This document shows positions 28,646 to 38,912 of a stretch of DNA of 64,000 nucleotides, piece by piece. This stretch comes from Accumulibacter sp. (GTDB taxonomy: Bacteria > Pseudomonadota > Gammaproteobacteria > Burkholderiales > Rhodocyclaceae). The first letter of the stretch is position 1. Each line of letters begins with the position of its first letter. A model generated the notes under the pieces. The model saw only the letters and a program-made list of their open reading frames with translations. It did not search any database and was not told where the DNA came from. The stretch covers positions 248,001 through 312,000 of the forward strand of contig NZ_JAPUVR010000100.1 in the NCBI RefSeq assembly GCF_029255125.1, given 5' to 3'. A program made the translations under genes and the position numbers.

Positions 28646-29518
28646 TCAATGGCGCAGCGCGCAGGCGTCCGGCGGGCAGCCGGCGAGCAGGCCGGCAATG
28701 TCGATCGAGTCGAAGGTGTAGCGGTGGCCGCAAAACTCACAATCGACGTGCAGATCGCCGTGCTCGTCGGAGGTTTCGCGGAGTTCGTCCGTGCCGAGCG
28801 CGAGCAGCATGCTGGCGGTGCGTTCGCGCGAGCAGTTGCAACGGAAGCTGAACGCCTCGGGGGCAAACCGGCGCAGGTCCTCAGCGTGGAACAGGCGGTG
28901 GAGCAGGGTGGTCGGGTCGAGTTCGAGCAGCTCGGCTGGCCGCAGCGTGGCGGCGAGTGTGGCCAGTCGATTCCAGCCGTCGCCGTCGTTGCTCGGCGCC
29001 TCCGGCATGCGCTGGAGCAATAGCCCGGCGGCAAAGCGCTCGTCGGCGGCGAGCCGAATCCGTGTCGGCAACTGCTCGGAGCGCGCGAAGTAGTCTTCCA
29101 ACGCACTCGCCAGCGTTTCGCCCGTCAGGCTGACGACGCCCTGGTGCGGCTCCCGGCCCTGGCCAGGATCGAGCGTCAGGATCAGCCTGCCGCCGCCGCA
29201 CAAGTCGCTCAAGGCGGCCATTTCAGGCTGACCTTCCCAGCGCGCGAGAGCGCGCAGCGTGCGCTCGCCGCTGACTTGCACGACGAGCAGGCGCAGCGGC
29301 CCCGGCGCCTGAATCTGCAGCGTCAGGCGGCCGGCAAACTTGATCGTGGCCGCCAGCAGCGCCGCCGCTGCGCTCGCCTCGCCGAGCACTCGGCGCACCG
29401 CTGGCGGATACGCGCGGCGCTCGAGCACCGTCCGCCAGGTGGCGTCGAGCTGGACGATCTCGCCGCGCACGGCGAGTTGCTCGAAAAGGAAGCGGTGCAG
29501 GAAATCGCGCTCGGGCAT
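28646..29518 (-). CDS. hslO: redox-regulated chaperone Hsp33
   Basis: The 290-residue cytoplasmic holdase is activated by oxidation. The C-terminal zinc site is present with all four cysteines: CNC (in FRCNCSRER) and CEFC (in VDCEFCGHRY), about residues 232-268. The N-terminal domain shows the family stretch EASAAAALLAATIKFAGRLTLQIQ. The ATG at 29518 begins MPERDFLHRFLFE. It is monocistronic, between convergent rimO and the divergent sensor kinase. Confidence 0.94.
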   Translation of the reverse strand: MPERDFLHRFLFEQLAVRGEIVQLDATWRTVLERRAYPPAVRRVLGEASAAAALLAATIKFAGRLTLQIQAPGPLRLLVVQVSGERTLRALARWEGQPEMAALSDLCGGGRLILTLDPGQGREPHQGVVSLTGETLASALEDYFARSEQLPTRIRLAADERFAAGLLLQRMPEAPSNDGDGWNRLATLAATLRPAELLELDPTTLLHRLFHAEDLRRFAPEAFSFRCNCSRERTASMLLALGTDELRETSDEHGDLHVDCEFCGHRYTFDSIDIAGLLAGCPPDACALRH

Positions 29519-29831
29519 CGTTGGTGGCAGGCATCAGGCGTTGGGCAGGGCGGCAGATTACTCGCTTGGCAGGCTTCGCACAAGACATCGCGCGCGACGT
29601 TCGGGCGGGCGAGCGGAGCAGCGAATTGCTCGTCGGCAAGCCGCCAGGGCAAGCGGAAATCAACCCTTGTGCCGATCGTCTGATAAGATGTCCGAGTCTG
29701 CCAAGATATTCGACCCTACTTTTCGTGCAGCCTGGTCTACCTTCGATCCCGACCTACATCCGGGCAGCCACCCGGTTGCTGTCGCTGCCGGGTTGCGCTT
29801 GCGTACGGCCAATCGTCGCCGGAGAAATGTC
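29519..29831. other. 313-bp divergent intergenic region hslO / hybrid kinase
   Basis: The region must contain promoters for hslO (minus) and the hybrid kinase (plus). I see no consensus -35/-10 pair. Short open frames crossing it are out of register with the kinase. The right end supplies GGAG at 29821, 7 bp before the kinase ATG. Confidence 0.4.
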
Positions 29832-32800
29832 ATGATGCTCGCTAAGCTGAAGGTTGGCCGCCGCCTCGGCCTGGGGTTCGGCATGCTGCTGACGTTGCTG
29901 GTCGGCATCGCCGTGGTCGGCTTTTCCAGCATGGAATCGCTCAATGACAAGGTCAAGGTGATTGGGCAGGCCAACTTCCCCAGCCTGATGCTCGCGCAGA
30001 ACCTGTCCGAGGCGGAATACCGGATGGCGCGTGACATTCGCACCTTGGTCATCGTCAGCGATCCCGAAATCATCCGGAGCGTCAAGGGCGACGTCGAGCA
30101 AGCGCGCCACGATTTTCAGCGTGCCTGGGATGAACTCGACAAGCATGCGCTCTCCGAGGAGGGCCGCGCACTGCTGTCGCGAATCAAGGAGGCGCGCGAA
30201 ACGGCACGGCCGGCCAACGACCAGGTCGTCGCACTCGGGGTGGCCGGCAGGACCACTGAAGCCAGCCAGGTATTGCTCGAACGGGCTTTTCCCGTTAACC
30301 GCAAGGTGCAGGAATTGCTCAGCGAATTCATGGACCTGCAGGACCGCTTCACACGCGAACGAATTGCCCAGAGCGAGCGGGCGTATGCTACGGCACGCTT
30401 CTGGATGGCACTGCTGGCGGTGATCGCGCTGCTTGCCGGGAGCGTCACCGCTTTTCTGATCACGCGCAGCATCGTCCGCCCGCTGGGCGGTGAGCCAGCG
30501 GCGGTACAGGAGATCATGCAGCAACTGTCGGAAGGCGACCTGTCGGTATCTTTGCCGGTCGCGGCGGGCGACACCTCGAGCATGGCGTACGCGGTCAACG
30601 TGATGATCGGCACGCTGGTGCGCCTGGCCGAGCGGGCTGAAGCGATTGGCCAGGGCGATTTCTCGCGCGATCCGCCGCTGCTCTCGGCGCGCGACCAACT
30701 CGGCAAGGCCGTCAACCGGATGAACCAGATGCTGCGCCAGGCGCAGGAGGAGAACGAAGCGCGCAACTGGATCAAGGACGGCTACAACTCTCTGTCGGCC
30801 GAGTTGAGCGGCGGAATGTCGGTACAGCAACAAGCGGACACGGCGATCAGCGTGCTTGGACGCTACCTTTCGGCGGGCCGTGGCGTGCTCTACATCCATC
30901 GCCCGGACGACGGGACGCTGGATCTGCTCGGCAGCTACATGCACGTGCAGCGCGCGCATCTGGGTAACCGCTTCCGGCTTGGCGAGGGCGCTGTCGGACA
31001 GGTCGCGCGCGAGAAGAAGCCGATCGTCCTGACCGCGGTTGCCCCGGACGCCGCGCCGGTCGTCACCGGCGTCGTCAACGCGGCGCCGTACTACGTCTAC
31101 ACGTATCCGCTGTTGCGCGAAGATGCCTTGCTGGGGGTCGTCGAACTGGCCGGATTCGAGCGCTTCGACGCGCTGAAGCTGGAGTTCCTGCTCGGCGCAA
31201 GCGAGCGGATCGCGGCCTTTCTCTACGCGGCCGAACAGCAGGAGCGCGTGCGCACGCTGCTCACCGTGGCGGAACACGCAGAACAGGAGGCGCGCGCGCA
31301 AAGCAGCCGCCTGCAGGAAGCCAACGCGCGCATGGAGGAGCAGCAGCAGTTGTTGCAGCAGCAGGCCGAGGAACTCCGTCAGAGCAACGCCCAACTGGAG
31401 GAACAGCAGCAGCAGGTGCAGCAGCAGAGCGAGGAACTGCAGCAAACCAACACGCAGTTGCAGGAACAGCAGCGCCAGCTCGAGCAGAGCAACGTCGAGT
31501 TGCGCCGCTCGCGCGAAGAGCTCGACGCGAGGGCACGGGAACTCGAACGCTCCGGTCACTACAAATCGGAATTCCTCGCCAACATGTCGCATGAACTGCG
31601 CACGCCCTTGAATGCGATCATCCTGCTTTCCAAGATGATGGTCGCCAACGAGAAGCGGCACCTGGATCCGGAGGAGACCAAGCAGGCGGAAATCATCCAT
31701 CGCTCGGGCGAGGACTTGCTCCGGCTGATCAACGATGTGCTCGACCTCTCGAAGGTCGAGGCAGGCCGCATGGACCTCACCTGGTCCGAGGTCGACAGCA
31801 GCGCGCTGGCGACGAGTTGCCAGGAGCTGTTCGAACAGACGGCGCACGAGCGCGGTCTGAGCTTCGTCATCGACGACGAGGTGCGCGGCAGTTTTGTCAG
31901 CGATGCCGACAAGATCGGGCAGATTCTGCGCAATCTGCTCGCCAATGCGTTCAAGTTCACCAAACAGGGCGGCATCACCCTGCGTTTCCGCCGCCAGGGC
32001 GGCGACGCGCTGCCCATTCGGATCGAGGTGCACGATACCGGCATTGGCATCGCGCAGGATCAGCAGAACGTGATCTTCGAGGCGTTTCGCCAGGTCGATG
32101 GCTCAACTTCGCGCGAGTACGGTGGCACTGGCCTCGGTTTGACGATCAGTCTGCGCTTGGCTCGCCTGCTGGGTGGCGAAATCGAGCTCTCCAGCGCGCC
32201 GGGCAAGGGCAGTGTCTTTGCCTTGCGCCTGCCTGAGCGGCCGGCCGGCCACGCGCCGGCGGCGAGCCTGCCCGCGCGGGAAGCTGCGCCGCACGCCGAG
32301 CCGGCGCCAGCGATCGTCGATGACCGCGAGCGGCTGGCGGCGGGCGACCGGGTCATCCTGCTGATTGACGACGACCCGGCGTTCGGATTGGCCTTGATGG
32401 AGATCAATGGCAAACTCGGCCACAAGACGCTGGTTGCCGCGTGCGGCGCCGACGGCCTGGCGCTTGCCCACCGCCATCGCCCGGCCGGGATTCTGCTCGA
32501 TCTGGGCCTGCCGGACATGGACGGAAACCGTGTGCTGCATGCGCTGAAGACCGACCCCGAACTGGCGCAGATTCCGGTCTACGTGATTTCGGCACGCGAT
32601 CGCGATGCCGCGCTCCTGCGCCAGGGGATCGTCGGCTACCTGCAAAAACCGGTCGATGCCGAACAGATCGCGCGCGCCGAGAGCGAGGTATTGGCTGCCG
32701 GTGCCGCGCTGTTGGTGGTCAGCAGCGGTGGTATCGGTGCCGAAGAGATCTCGCGCATCGCCGGTTTCCGCTGTGGACTGGTGCGTCAGTGTGTGGACGA

Positions 32801-33497
32801 CGCGGCGTTGCAGGAAGCGCTTGCCGAGCGCGTCTGGCGCCTGGCGATCGTCGACCTGAGCGGTCGCAGCGTCGACGACGGAATCGCAGTCGCCGAAGTG
32901 ATCCGCCGATCCGACCCGCGCAGCGCGCTCCTCTTCTTTTCGACCGATCCGCTATCCGAGCAGGACGAAGCGCGCCTGCGCGCGTACACCGACAGCATCA
33001 TCGTCAAGACGCCGCAGGTTGATCGGCGTCTGCTCGACAACATCGAACGCTTTGTCCGCGAGGCGCCCAAGGCGAGCGACCGGCGGGTGGCCATGGAAAG
33101 TGGCGAGGCCGCCGGGAAGCGCCTGAGCGGACGGCAGATTCTGGTGGTTGACGACGATCCCCGCAACCTCTTCGTGGTCACCGCTGCGCTCGAGCAGAAC
33201 GGCGCTCTCGTGCGCGGTGCGATCAACGGCAAGCAAGCGCTCGAGGCGCTGGAAAAGGGCCAGGTCGATCTGGTCGTCACCGATATCATGATGCCGGAAA
33301 TGGACGGCTACCAGACCATCGCGCGGATTCGCGGCAACCCGGCCTTGGCCGACCTGCCGATCATCGCGCTCACCGCCAAGGCGCTACCCGAGGACAAGGA
33401 AAAGGCGCTCGCCGCTGGCGCCAACGACTACCTGTCGAAGCCAGTCGATTACGACGTGCTGATCAACATGGTTGCCCTCTGGTCGGCACGGCGCTGA
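29832..33497 (+). CDS. large membrane hybrid histidine kinase (4HB sensor, HAMP, GAF, coiled coil, HisKA, HATPase, three receivers)
   Basis: The protein is 1221 residues from the ATG at 29832, with GGAG 7 bp upstream. TM1 (about 14-32) and TM2 (191-210) flank a periplasmic four-helix bundle of the MCP/chemoreceptor type. HAMP (211-265), a GAF domain (about 320-460) and a glutamine-rich coiled coil (about 490-575, [10 protein letters not shown]-type repeats) follow. HisKA has His587 in NMSHELRTP, and HATPase has GTGLGLTI. Receiver 1 (840-955) and receiver 3 (1100-1215, [12 protein letters not shown]) look functional. The middle receiver-like domain (957-1075) lacks the N-terminal acidic pair. 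It is followed 7 bp later by the CheB-CheR fusion. Confidence 0.9.
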   Translation: MMLAKLKVGRRLGLGFGMLLTLLVGIAVVGFSSMESLNDKVKVIGQANFPSLMLAQNLSEAEYRMARDIRTLVIVSDPEIIRSVKGDVEQARHDFQRAWDELDKHALSEEGRALLSRIKEARETARPANDQVVALGVAGRTTEASQVLLERAFPVNRKVQELLSEFMDLQDRFTRERIAQSERAYATARFWMALLAVIALLAGSVTAFLITRSIVRPLGGEPAAVQEIMQQLSEGDLSVSLPVAAGDTSSMAYAVNVMIGTLVRLAERAEAIGQGDFSRDPPLLSARDQLGKAVNRMNQMLRQAQEENEARNWIKDGYNSLSAELSGGMSVQQQADTAISVLGRYLSAGRGVLYIHRPDDGTLDLLGSYMHVQRAHLGNRFRLGEGAVGQVAREKKPIVLTAVAPDAAPVVTGVVNAAPYYVYTYPLLREDALLGVVELAGFERFDALKLEFLLGASERIAAFLYAAEQQERVRTLLTVAEHAEQEARAQSSRLQEANARMEEQQQLLQQQAEELRQSNAQLEEQQQQVQQQSEELQQTNTQLQEQQRQLEQSNVELRRSREELDARARELERSGHYKSEFLANMSHELRTPLNAIILLSKMMVANEKRHLDPEETKQAEIIHRSGEDLLRLINDVLDLSKVEAGRMDLTWSEVDSSALATSCQELFEQTAHERGLSFVIDDEVRGSFVSDADKIGQILRNLLANAFKFTKQGGITLRFRRQGGDALPIRIEVHDTGIGIAQDQQNVIFEAFRQVDGSTSREYGGTGLGLTISLRLARLLGGEIELSSAPGKGSVFALRLPERPAGHAPAASLPAREAAPHAEPAPAIVDDRERLAAGDRVILLIDDDPAFGLALMEINGKLGHKTLVAACGADGLALAHRHRPAGILLDLGLPDMDGNRVLHALKTDPELAQIPVYVISARDRDAALLRQGIVGYLQKPVDAEQIARAESEVLAAGAALLVVSSGGIGAEEISRIAGFRCGLVRQCVDDAALQEALAERVWRLAIVDLSGRSVDDGIAVAEVIRRSDPRSALLFFSTDPLSEQDEARLRAYTDSIIVKTPQVDRRLLDNIERFVREAPKASDRRVAMESGEAAGKRLSGRQILVVDDDPRNLFVVTAALEQNGALVRGAINGKQALEALEKGQVDLVVTDIMMPEMDGYQTIARIRGNPALADLPIIALTAKALPEDKEKALAAGANDYLSKPVDYDVLINMVALWSARR

Positions 33498-33504
33498 GAC
33501 GGCG

Positions 33505-35211
33505 ATGGGGGTCGTCCGCCTGGCTTCTGACCAGCGCCGGCACATCGGTGTCCTCGGCCGCCTGCAGTCCGCGGCGGAAAGGGCCGAACTCCTGGCGCTG
33601 CTGGATGAGCCATCGGTCGCCAACGAAGCTCTGGAACTCGACGTCTACGACGCCGACACGCTGCCCGCGCCGATCACCGAAGCCCTCGTCCGGCTGCTCG
33701 ATCGGGGCTGCACGCTGCGGATTGTCGCCTATCGGCCGCTGCTGGTTCACTGCCTGACGCGTCTGGGGCTGCCCGTTCGGCAGGTGGCGCGCAACGACGG
33801 ACTGACCCCGCTCGAGCCGTGCCGGGCGTTGGTTCTCGGCGGCTCGGCCAACAGCCTGGACAAGATTCTCCAGATCGTTTCCCATCTGCCGGTGAGCGAG
33901 GCGGTGGTGTTCGTCGTCCAGCACGTCCAGGAGGACGCGATGAACTGGCTCGACCGGCTGTTGCAGACGCGCACCGGCTACTCGGTTCTCATGCCGCAGC
34001 ACCTGGTGCCCGTTGCGCCGGGTACGATCTACGTCGCGCCTCCGGCGCATCACCTGAAGGTGGCGCACGGGCTGATCTATGTCACCCGGGATCGCAAGGT
34101 TCGTCATGCGCGGCCATCGATCGACACGCTGTTCGAGTCGGTGGCCGGCGAGTACGGCAAAGGGGCGCTCGGCGTTTTGCTCTGCGGTTTCGGCCACGAC
34201 GGCGTCGACGGCTGCGCCGCGCTGCACAAGGCGGGTGGCTGCGTGATCGTCGAGGACGGTGACGATTGTGGGGATGCGCGCGTCTTGCCGGATGCCGCGC
34301 GGCATGCCGGACACTTTGACCAGGTGATGAAATGCCCGGCGATCGCCAGCGTTGCGGCGGCGGCGGTTGTCGGGCCGCACGCCGAGCCCAGCGGCGAACT
34401 GCTCGATCTTTTTCTGGAGGCGCTCTGGCGGCAGTACGCATACGACTTTCGCGGCTACCAGCGCGATAGCCTGACCCGGCGGATCAAGAACCTGATGGGC
34501 CGCTTCGGCTTGCCGGGTTTCGCCGATTTTCAGCGGGCAGTTCTCTCACAGCGGCCGCTGATCGAACGGATGGTGGCTGAAATCTCGGTCGGGGTGACGG
34601 GTTTTTTTCGTCATCCCGAACAGTTTCGCCTGCTGCGCGACGAGGTCTTGCCGTATCTGGCCAGTTTCTCGGTGCTCAAGGTGTGGTCGGCCGGTTGCGC
34701 CACCGGCGAGGAGGCGTATTCGCTCGCGATCCTGCTCGACGAGCTCGGCTTGCTGGCGCGTACCCGCCTCTTTGCTACCGACATCAACGATCACCTGCTC
34801 GATCTGGCGGGGAGCGGCCTGTTCCCGACGGAATCCTTGCCGAGCAGCCGCGCCGACTATCTCGCCAGTGGCGGGGTAGGGGATTTCGCGGCGTACGTCG
34901 AGCAAGGCAGCCGCTACCTGAAGATACGCCAGCGCGTGCGCGAGGCGGTGCTTTTCCACCGGCACTCGCTCGTCACGGAAGGTGTCTTCAACGAATTTCA
35001 GCTTATCGTGTGTCGCAACGTGATGATCTACTTCGATCGTGACGTGCAAAGAAGGGTGTTGCGCCTGTTTGCCCGCTCCTTGCATCCGGATGGCTTTCTC
35101 GTTCTTGGTCCGCGTGACGGACTGATCCAGACGGCGCGCGAAGAGGGCTTCGTCCCGCACTTCGGCGATGCCCAGATTTACCGTTTTCATGGGACTGCTC
35201 GCCATGACTGA
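33505..35211 (+). CDS. STAS-like / CheB methylesterase / CheR methyltransferase fusion
   Basis: This is a 568-residue protein. Residues 1-105 resemble a STAS domain (LDVYDADTLPAPITEALVRL). A CheB esterase domain (about 108-295) keeps the triad: Ser in LGGSANSLD, His in VVQHVQED and Asp in GHDGVDG. A CheR domain (about 310-565) has FFRHPEQF, the SAM loop SAGCATGEEAYSLA, TDIND and CRNVMIYFD. No CheB-type receiver precedes the esterase. It sits between two hybrid kinases and overlaps the next by 8 bp. Its substrate may be the 4-helix-bundle kinase upstream rather than a classic chemoreceptor, which is inference; no other che gene is in the window. An alternative start is at 33472. Confidence 0.87.
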   Translation: MGVVRLASDQRRHIGVLGRLQSAAERAELLALLDEPSVANEALELDVYDADTLPAPITEALVRLLDRGCTLRIVAYRPLLVHCLTRLGLPVRQVARNDGLTPLEPCRALVLGGSANSLDKILQIVSHLPVSEAVVFVVQHVQEDAMNWLDRLLQTRTGYSVLMPQHLVPVAPGTIYVAPPAHHLKVAHGLIYVTRDRKVRHARPSIDTLFESVAGEYGKGALGVLLCGFGHDGVDGCAALHKAGGCVIVEDGDDCGDARVLPDAARHAGHFDQVMKCPAIASVAAAAVVGPHAEPSGELLDLFLEALWRQYAYDFRGYQRDSLTRRIKNLMGRFGLPGFADFQRAVLSQRPLIERMVAEISVGVTGFFRHPEQFRLLRDEVLPYLASFSVLKVWSAGCATGEEAYSLAILLDELGLLARTRLFATDINDHLLDLAGSGLFPTESLPSSRADYLASGGVGDFAAYVEQGSRYLKIRQRVREAVLFHRHSLVTEGVFNEFQLIVCRNVMIYFDRDVQRRVLRLFARSLHPDGFLVLGPRDGLIQTAREEGFVPHFGDAQIYRFHGTARHD

Positions 35212-37048
35212 CGACTTCGTCATCCTCGTCGTTGATGACAACGCCAACAACCGCTTTGCGCTGCGTGTTCTCCTGTCCCGCCTGCCGGAAACCGAGGTGA
35301 TCGAGGCGGCGGCCGGAGAGGAAGCGCTGATGCATACGGTGACGCGCGACATTCATCTGATCCTGCTCGACATCCAGATGCCCGGTATGGACGGTTTCGA
35401 AACTGCCCGTCATCTGCTGATGACCGAGCGCACGCGCAACATTCCGATCATTTTTCTGACTGCCGTCTTCAAGGCCAAGGAGTTCATCGAACGCGGCTTC
35501 GCCATCGGTGCCGTCGACTATCTGACGAAGCCGCTGGAAGACAATCTTCTCCTCTCGCGAGTCCGCTTCTATCAGGTGCTGCACGCGCGCGAAAACCGCC
35601 TCGCCGACGTGGTCCGGCAACTGCGTCGGCAGGAGCGCTCGTTGAGCATCGCCTTGAGTCAGGCGGAAGCCGCGAATCGCACGAAAAGCATCTTTCTGGC
35701 CAACATGAGCCACGAGTTGCGGACGCCGCTCAATGCCATCATCGGGTTTTCCGAGGTCGTCGCCCGCTCGGCGACGATCGGCCCGGAAGACCGGAAGAAT
35801 CTGGAGATCATTTATCGCTCGGGAAATCATCTGCTGGCCTTGATCAACGAGATTCTGGATTTCTCGAAGATCGAGGCCGGGCGCGTCGAAGTCGTCGACG
35901 AAGCGACCGACCTTGGGCTACTGCTCGATGAAGTCATCAAGCTCTTGCTGCCGCGCGCCGAGCAGGCCGGTTTGACGCTGCTGGCGCAGGTCGAAACGAT
36001 TCCGGCGGTGGTGCGCGTCGACGCCACCAAGCTGCGTCAGGTGCTGCTCAATCTGTTGGGTAATGCGATCAAGTTCACGCGACAGGGGAGCGTCGTGCTG
36101 GAGGTTCGCGGTGACCCGGCGACTGAAGGCGCGGTGCGCATCGAATTCGCCGTGCGTGACACTGGAATCGGTATTGCGCTCGCCGATCAGCGGCGGATCT
36201 TCGAACCGTTCACGCAGATCGTGACGCATGCCATTGGCGCCGGTACCGGCTTGGGTCTGGCCATCACCCAGCGCTACCTGAGCATGATGGGCGCCGAACT
36301 CACGGTCGAGTCGACCTTGGGCGAGGGCTCGGTCTTCCGCTTTACGCTGGTCGCGCAACTGGCGACGGAAGCTGTCGAAGTGCCGGCCAGCAAGGGCGCG
36401 GTGATCGGCCTCGCGGAAGCCGATCGCGGCAAGCGCATTCTGATCGTAGACGACGACCCGGACGCGCGCCGACTTCTGGTGCAAATCCTCGCACCGCTCG
36501 GCTTCGCCCTGGCGGAAGCCGTCGACGGTATGGATGCGATCGCGCGCACGGCGAGCTTCTGCCCGCAGCTCATCCTGATGGACTGGCGTATGCCCGAACT
36601 CGACGGCTTGGCGGCGATGCAGCAGATCCGCGCCGAGCAAGGCGAGAAGGCGCCGCCGATCCTGATGTGTACGGCGAATGTGCTGGGAGAGCAGCGCAGC
36701 GAGGCAATCGCCGCGGGAAGCAGCGGCTTTCTGGTCAAGCCGGTGCGGCGGGATGAACTGTTTGCGGCGCTGGAAGAACAGCTCGGGCTATGTTTTCAGC
36801 GTGAGAGTACCGAGCAGCAGAAAGCGGCGGCAGTCGTCATTTCGCCGACAGATCTGGTCGCAGAGATCGCCACCCTCTCCGACGAGATCAGGGATGCCTT
36901 GCGCAAGGCGGCCGAGGAACTGAACACGAGCGAGGTCGGCGCCTTACTCGCCCGAGTTGCGGACGATCATCCCCACCTCGCCCGGCATATCGCCGCGATG
37001 CTTGAAGAGTTTCAATTCGAGGAGCTTATCGCCTTGCTGCACGCGTGA
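35204..37048 (+). CDS. soluble hybrid kinase (REC-HisKA-HATPase-REC plus C-terminal helical tail)
   Basis: The protein is 614 residues from the ATG at 35204, overlapping the CheB-CheR gene by 8 bp. The N-terminal receiver (5-120) has ILLDIQMPGMDGFE. HisKA contains [18 protein letters not shown] (His near 170). HATPase has DTGIGIALADQRRIFEPF and GTGLGLAITQRY. A second receiver (about 405-520) has ILMDWRMPELDGL. The last 65 residues are a helical bundle resembling the tail of TorS-like kinases, with no clear HPt histidine motif. No transmembrane segment is present, so input comes through the N-terminal receiver, most likely from the membrane hybrid kinase two genes upstream. Confidence 0.9.
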   Translation: MTDDFVILVVDDNANNRFALRVLLSRLPETEVIEAAAGEEALMHTVTRDIHLILLDIQMPGMDGFETARHLLMTERTRNIPIIFLTAVFKAKEFIERGFAIGAVDYLTKPLEDNLLLSRVRFYQVLHARENRLADVVRQLRRQERSLSIALSQAEAANRTKSIFLANMSHELRTPLNAIIGFSEVVARSATIGPEDRKNLEIIYRSGNHLLALINEILDFSKIEAGRVEVVDEATDLGLLLDEVIKLLLPRAEQAGLTLLAQVETIPAVVRVDATKLRQVLLNLLGNAIKFTRQGSVVLEVRGDPATEGAVRIEFAVRDTGIGIALADQRRIFEPFTQIVTHAIGAGTGLGLAITQRYLSMMGAELTVESTLGEGSVFRFTLVAQLATEAVEVPASKGAVIGLAEADRGKRILIVDDDPDARRLLVQILAPLGFALAEAVDGMDAIARTASFCPQLILMDWRMPELDGLAAMQQIRAEQGEKAPPILMCTANVLGEQRSEAIAAGSSGFLVKPVRRDELFAALEEQLGLCFQRESTEQQKAAAVVISPTDLVAEIATLSDEIRDALRKAAEELNTSEVGALLARVADDHPHLARHIAAMLEEFQFEELIALLHA

Positions 37049-37171
37049 TGCGGTCGCTGTGCCCGACCTGCCGCCGGGTCGACCGGTGTGCTGCTCGTCG
37101 GCGACATTCTGCCAGGCCTCGGCGATCCGCGTCGGCGTCTGCTTGCCGTCGATCGCGGGCGCCAGCGTCGT

Positions 37172-38686
37172 TCAGGAAAGGCTGCTCTGGTAGCGGCGGG
37201 CTTCCGCATGCTGCGCCTTGAACGCGAGCTCGACGCGCGTACCCGGGCCTGGCCGCACGTGCAGCTCGCCTTCGATCTGATTGACCAGTCCGGCCATCAG
37301 TTGCGAACCCAGCGTCTTGCCGCGTTGCAAGGAGAAACTGGCGGGCAGGCCGACGCCGTCGTCGGTCACTGCGAGGCAAACTCGCTGCTCCTCGTCTTCC
37401 CACAATTCAACCACGACTGTCCCGCTCTGGCCCTTCGGAAAGGCGTGCTTGAAGGCATTGGTGACCAGTTCGTTGACCACCAGTCCGCAGGGAATCGCCG
37501 TTTCCAGCCCAAGAACGATCGGTGCCAGGTGGCGTTCAATGGTAACTCCGGGCGTACACAGTTGCTGCGCCAGGTAGCTGATGAGCTGCTCGAGAAAGCT
37601 GTCGAAGGCGATGCTGGACAAGTCCTCAGACTGGTAAAGCTGTTCGTGTACCAAGACCATGGCGCGCACACGATCGGCGCTCTGCGTGAAAATGGCTTTT
37701 GTCGCCGCGTCGCCGATTTCGTTCGCCTGCATGTTGAGCAGGCCGCCGACGACCTGCAGGTTGTTCTTTACGCGATGAAAAATCTCGCGCAGCAGAACTT
37801 CCTTCTCGCGCAGCGAGGCCTGGATACGCGCTTCGGCGCGCTTGCGCCCGGCGATATCGGCGTGCGTCCCGAGCATGCGTAGCGGTTGCCCGTCGGCGGC
37901 GCGGCTGACCACCTTGCCGCGCGCCTGCACCCAGTGCCAATCACCCGAGCGGTGGAGCATGCGGTACTCGACGTCATACTCGGGCAGCTCGCCGTCAAGA
38001 TGGCGCTGCAGGTTAGCCTCGACCATCGGCAAATCGTCCGGATGCACGCGCTCGCTCCAGCTCTGGCGGGTGGCTACGAACTCGCCAGGAGCGTAGCCGA
38101 GCATGGCGTACCAGCGATCGCTGAGGAACAGCGACTGGTTGTGGACGTCCCAGTCCCAGACGCCGTCGCTGGTCGCTTCGATGACTAGGCGCAGGCGTTC
38201 CTCACTCAGTTGCAAGGCACGATTGGCTTGCGCCAGTTCAGTGGTGCGCTCCCGTACGCGCAGTTCGAGCTCGCTTTGAACCTGCGCCTGCCGACGCTGC
38301 AGGCGCCACAGGTCGAGGTGCGTGCGCACGCGCGCCAGCACCTCGGCCGGCTCGAACGGTTTGGTCAGGTAATCGACGCCGCCGACGGAAAACCCCTGGA
38401 TCTTGTCGGCCGTCTCATTCAGCGCGCTGATGAAGATTACCGGAATCGGCGCCAGACGTGGATCAGCCTTGATCTGCCGGCAGAGCGTGTAGCCGTCCAT
38501 GTCGGGCATGCGGATGTCGAGCAGGATCAGATCCGGCGCTTTCGCGGCAACCGAACGCAAGGCGAGGACGCCGTTCGAAGCTGGGCGAACGCGGTAGCCT
38601 TGCTCGGCAAGGAGCATGCTCAACAGCTTCAGATTGGCCGGCGTGTCGTCGACGACGAGAATTTCGTCAGGGGTCTGGGTAGTCAT
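37172..38686 (-). CDS. response regulator / PAS / HisKA_2 histidine kinase
   Basis: The 504-residue soluble protein has a receiver (7-122, phosphoacceptor Asp in LILLDIRMPDMDGYT), a short coiled coil, a PAS_3-type domain (about 155-270, YAMLGYAPGEF...DWHWVQARGKVV) and a HisKA_2 core with EIFHRVKNNLQVVGGLLNMQ, followed by an HATPase (VTNAFKHAFPKG, DDGVGLPASF). The HRVKNNLQ box is characteristic of HisKA_2 kinases, which commonly phosphorylate atypical single-domain regulators. It is convergent with the hybrid kinase and lies 226 bp before the related kinase gene at 38913. The two share about the same architecture and probably arose by duplication. Confidence 0.88.
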   Translation of the reverse strand: MTTQTPDEILVVDDTPANLKLLSMLLAEQGYRVRPASNGVLALRSVAAKAPDLILLDIRMPDMDGYTLCRQIKADPRLAPIPVIFISALNETADKIQGFSVGGVDYLTKPFEPAEVLARVRTHLDLWRLQRRQAQVQSELELRVRERTTELAQANRALQLSEERLRLVIEATSDGVWDWDVHNQSLFLSDRWYAMLGYAPGEFVATRQSWSERVHPDDLPMVEANLQRHLDGELPEYDVEYRMLHRSGDWHWVQARGKVVSRAADGQPLRMLGTHADIAGRKRAEARIQASLREKEVLLREIFHRVKNNLQVVGGLLNMQANEIGDAATKAIFTQSADRVRAMVLVHEQLYQSEDLSSIAFDSFLEQLISYLAQQLCTPGVTIERHLAPIVLGLETAIPCGLVVNELVTNAFKHAFPKGQSGTVVVELWEDEEQRVCLAVTDDGVGLPASFSLQRGKTLGSQLMAGLVNQIEGELHVRPGPGTRVELAFKAQHAEARRYQSSLS

Positions 38687-38912
38687 GGTGCTGATTCCTG
38701 GTGGTCGTGCGCTAAGCGCTTCGCCGCCCGATTCCGCGGGCTGACGAGATTTTGTCGGCAGCGCACGCTGCGCGTCTCTTGTAGCGCGCGTTCGACGCGG
38801 TAACTACGGCGCGGTTCGCTCGCTGCACCGCGTGACCCATGCCCCTCAGATCCGCCATCGCCTGCTCTCCTTTTCCGGCGTTACGAGTCCATCATTATAC
38901 GGTGCTGGCTGA

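Noticed and set aside
29754-32033. 759-codon minus-strand frame rich in Leu opposite the hybrid kinase
   Set aside because: Mirror of the kinase coiled coil and HisKA; the Leu runs are the complement of CAG codons.
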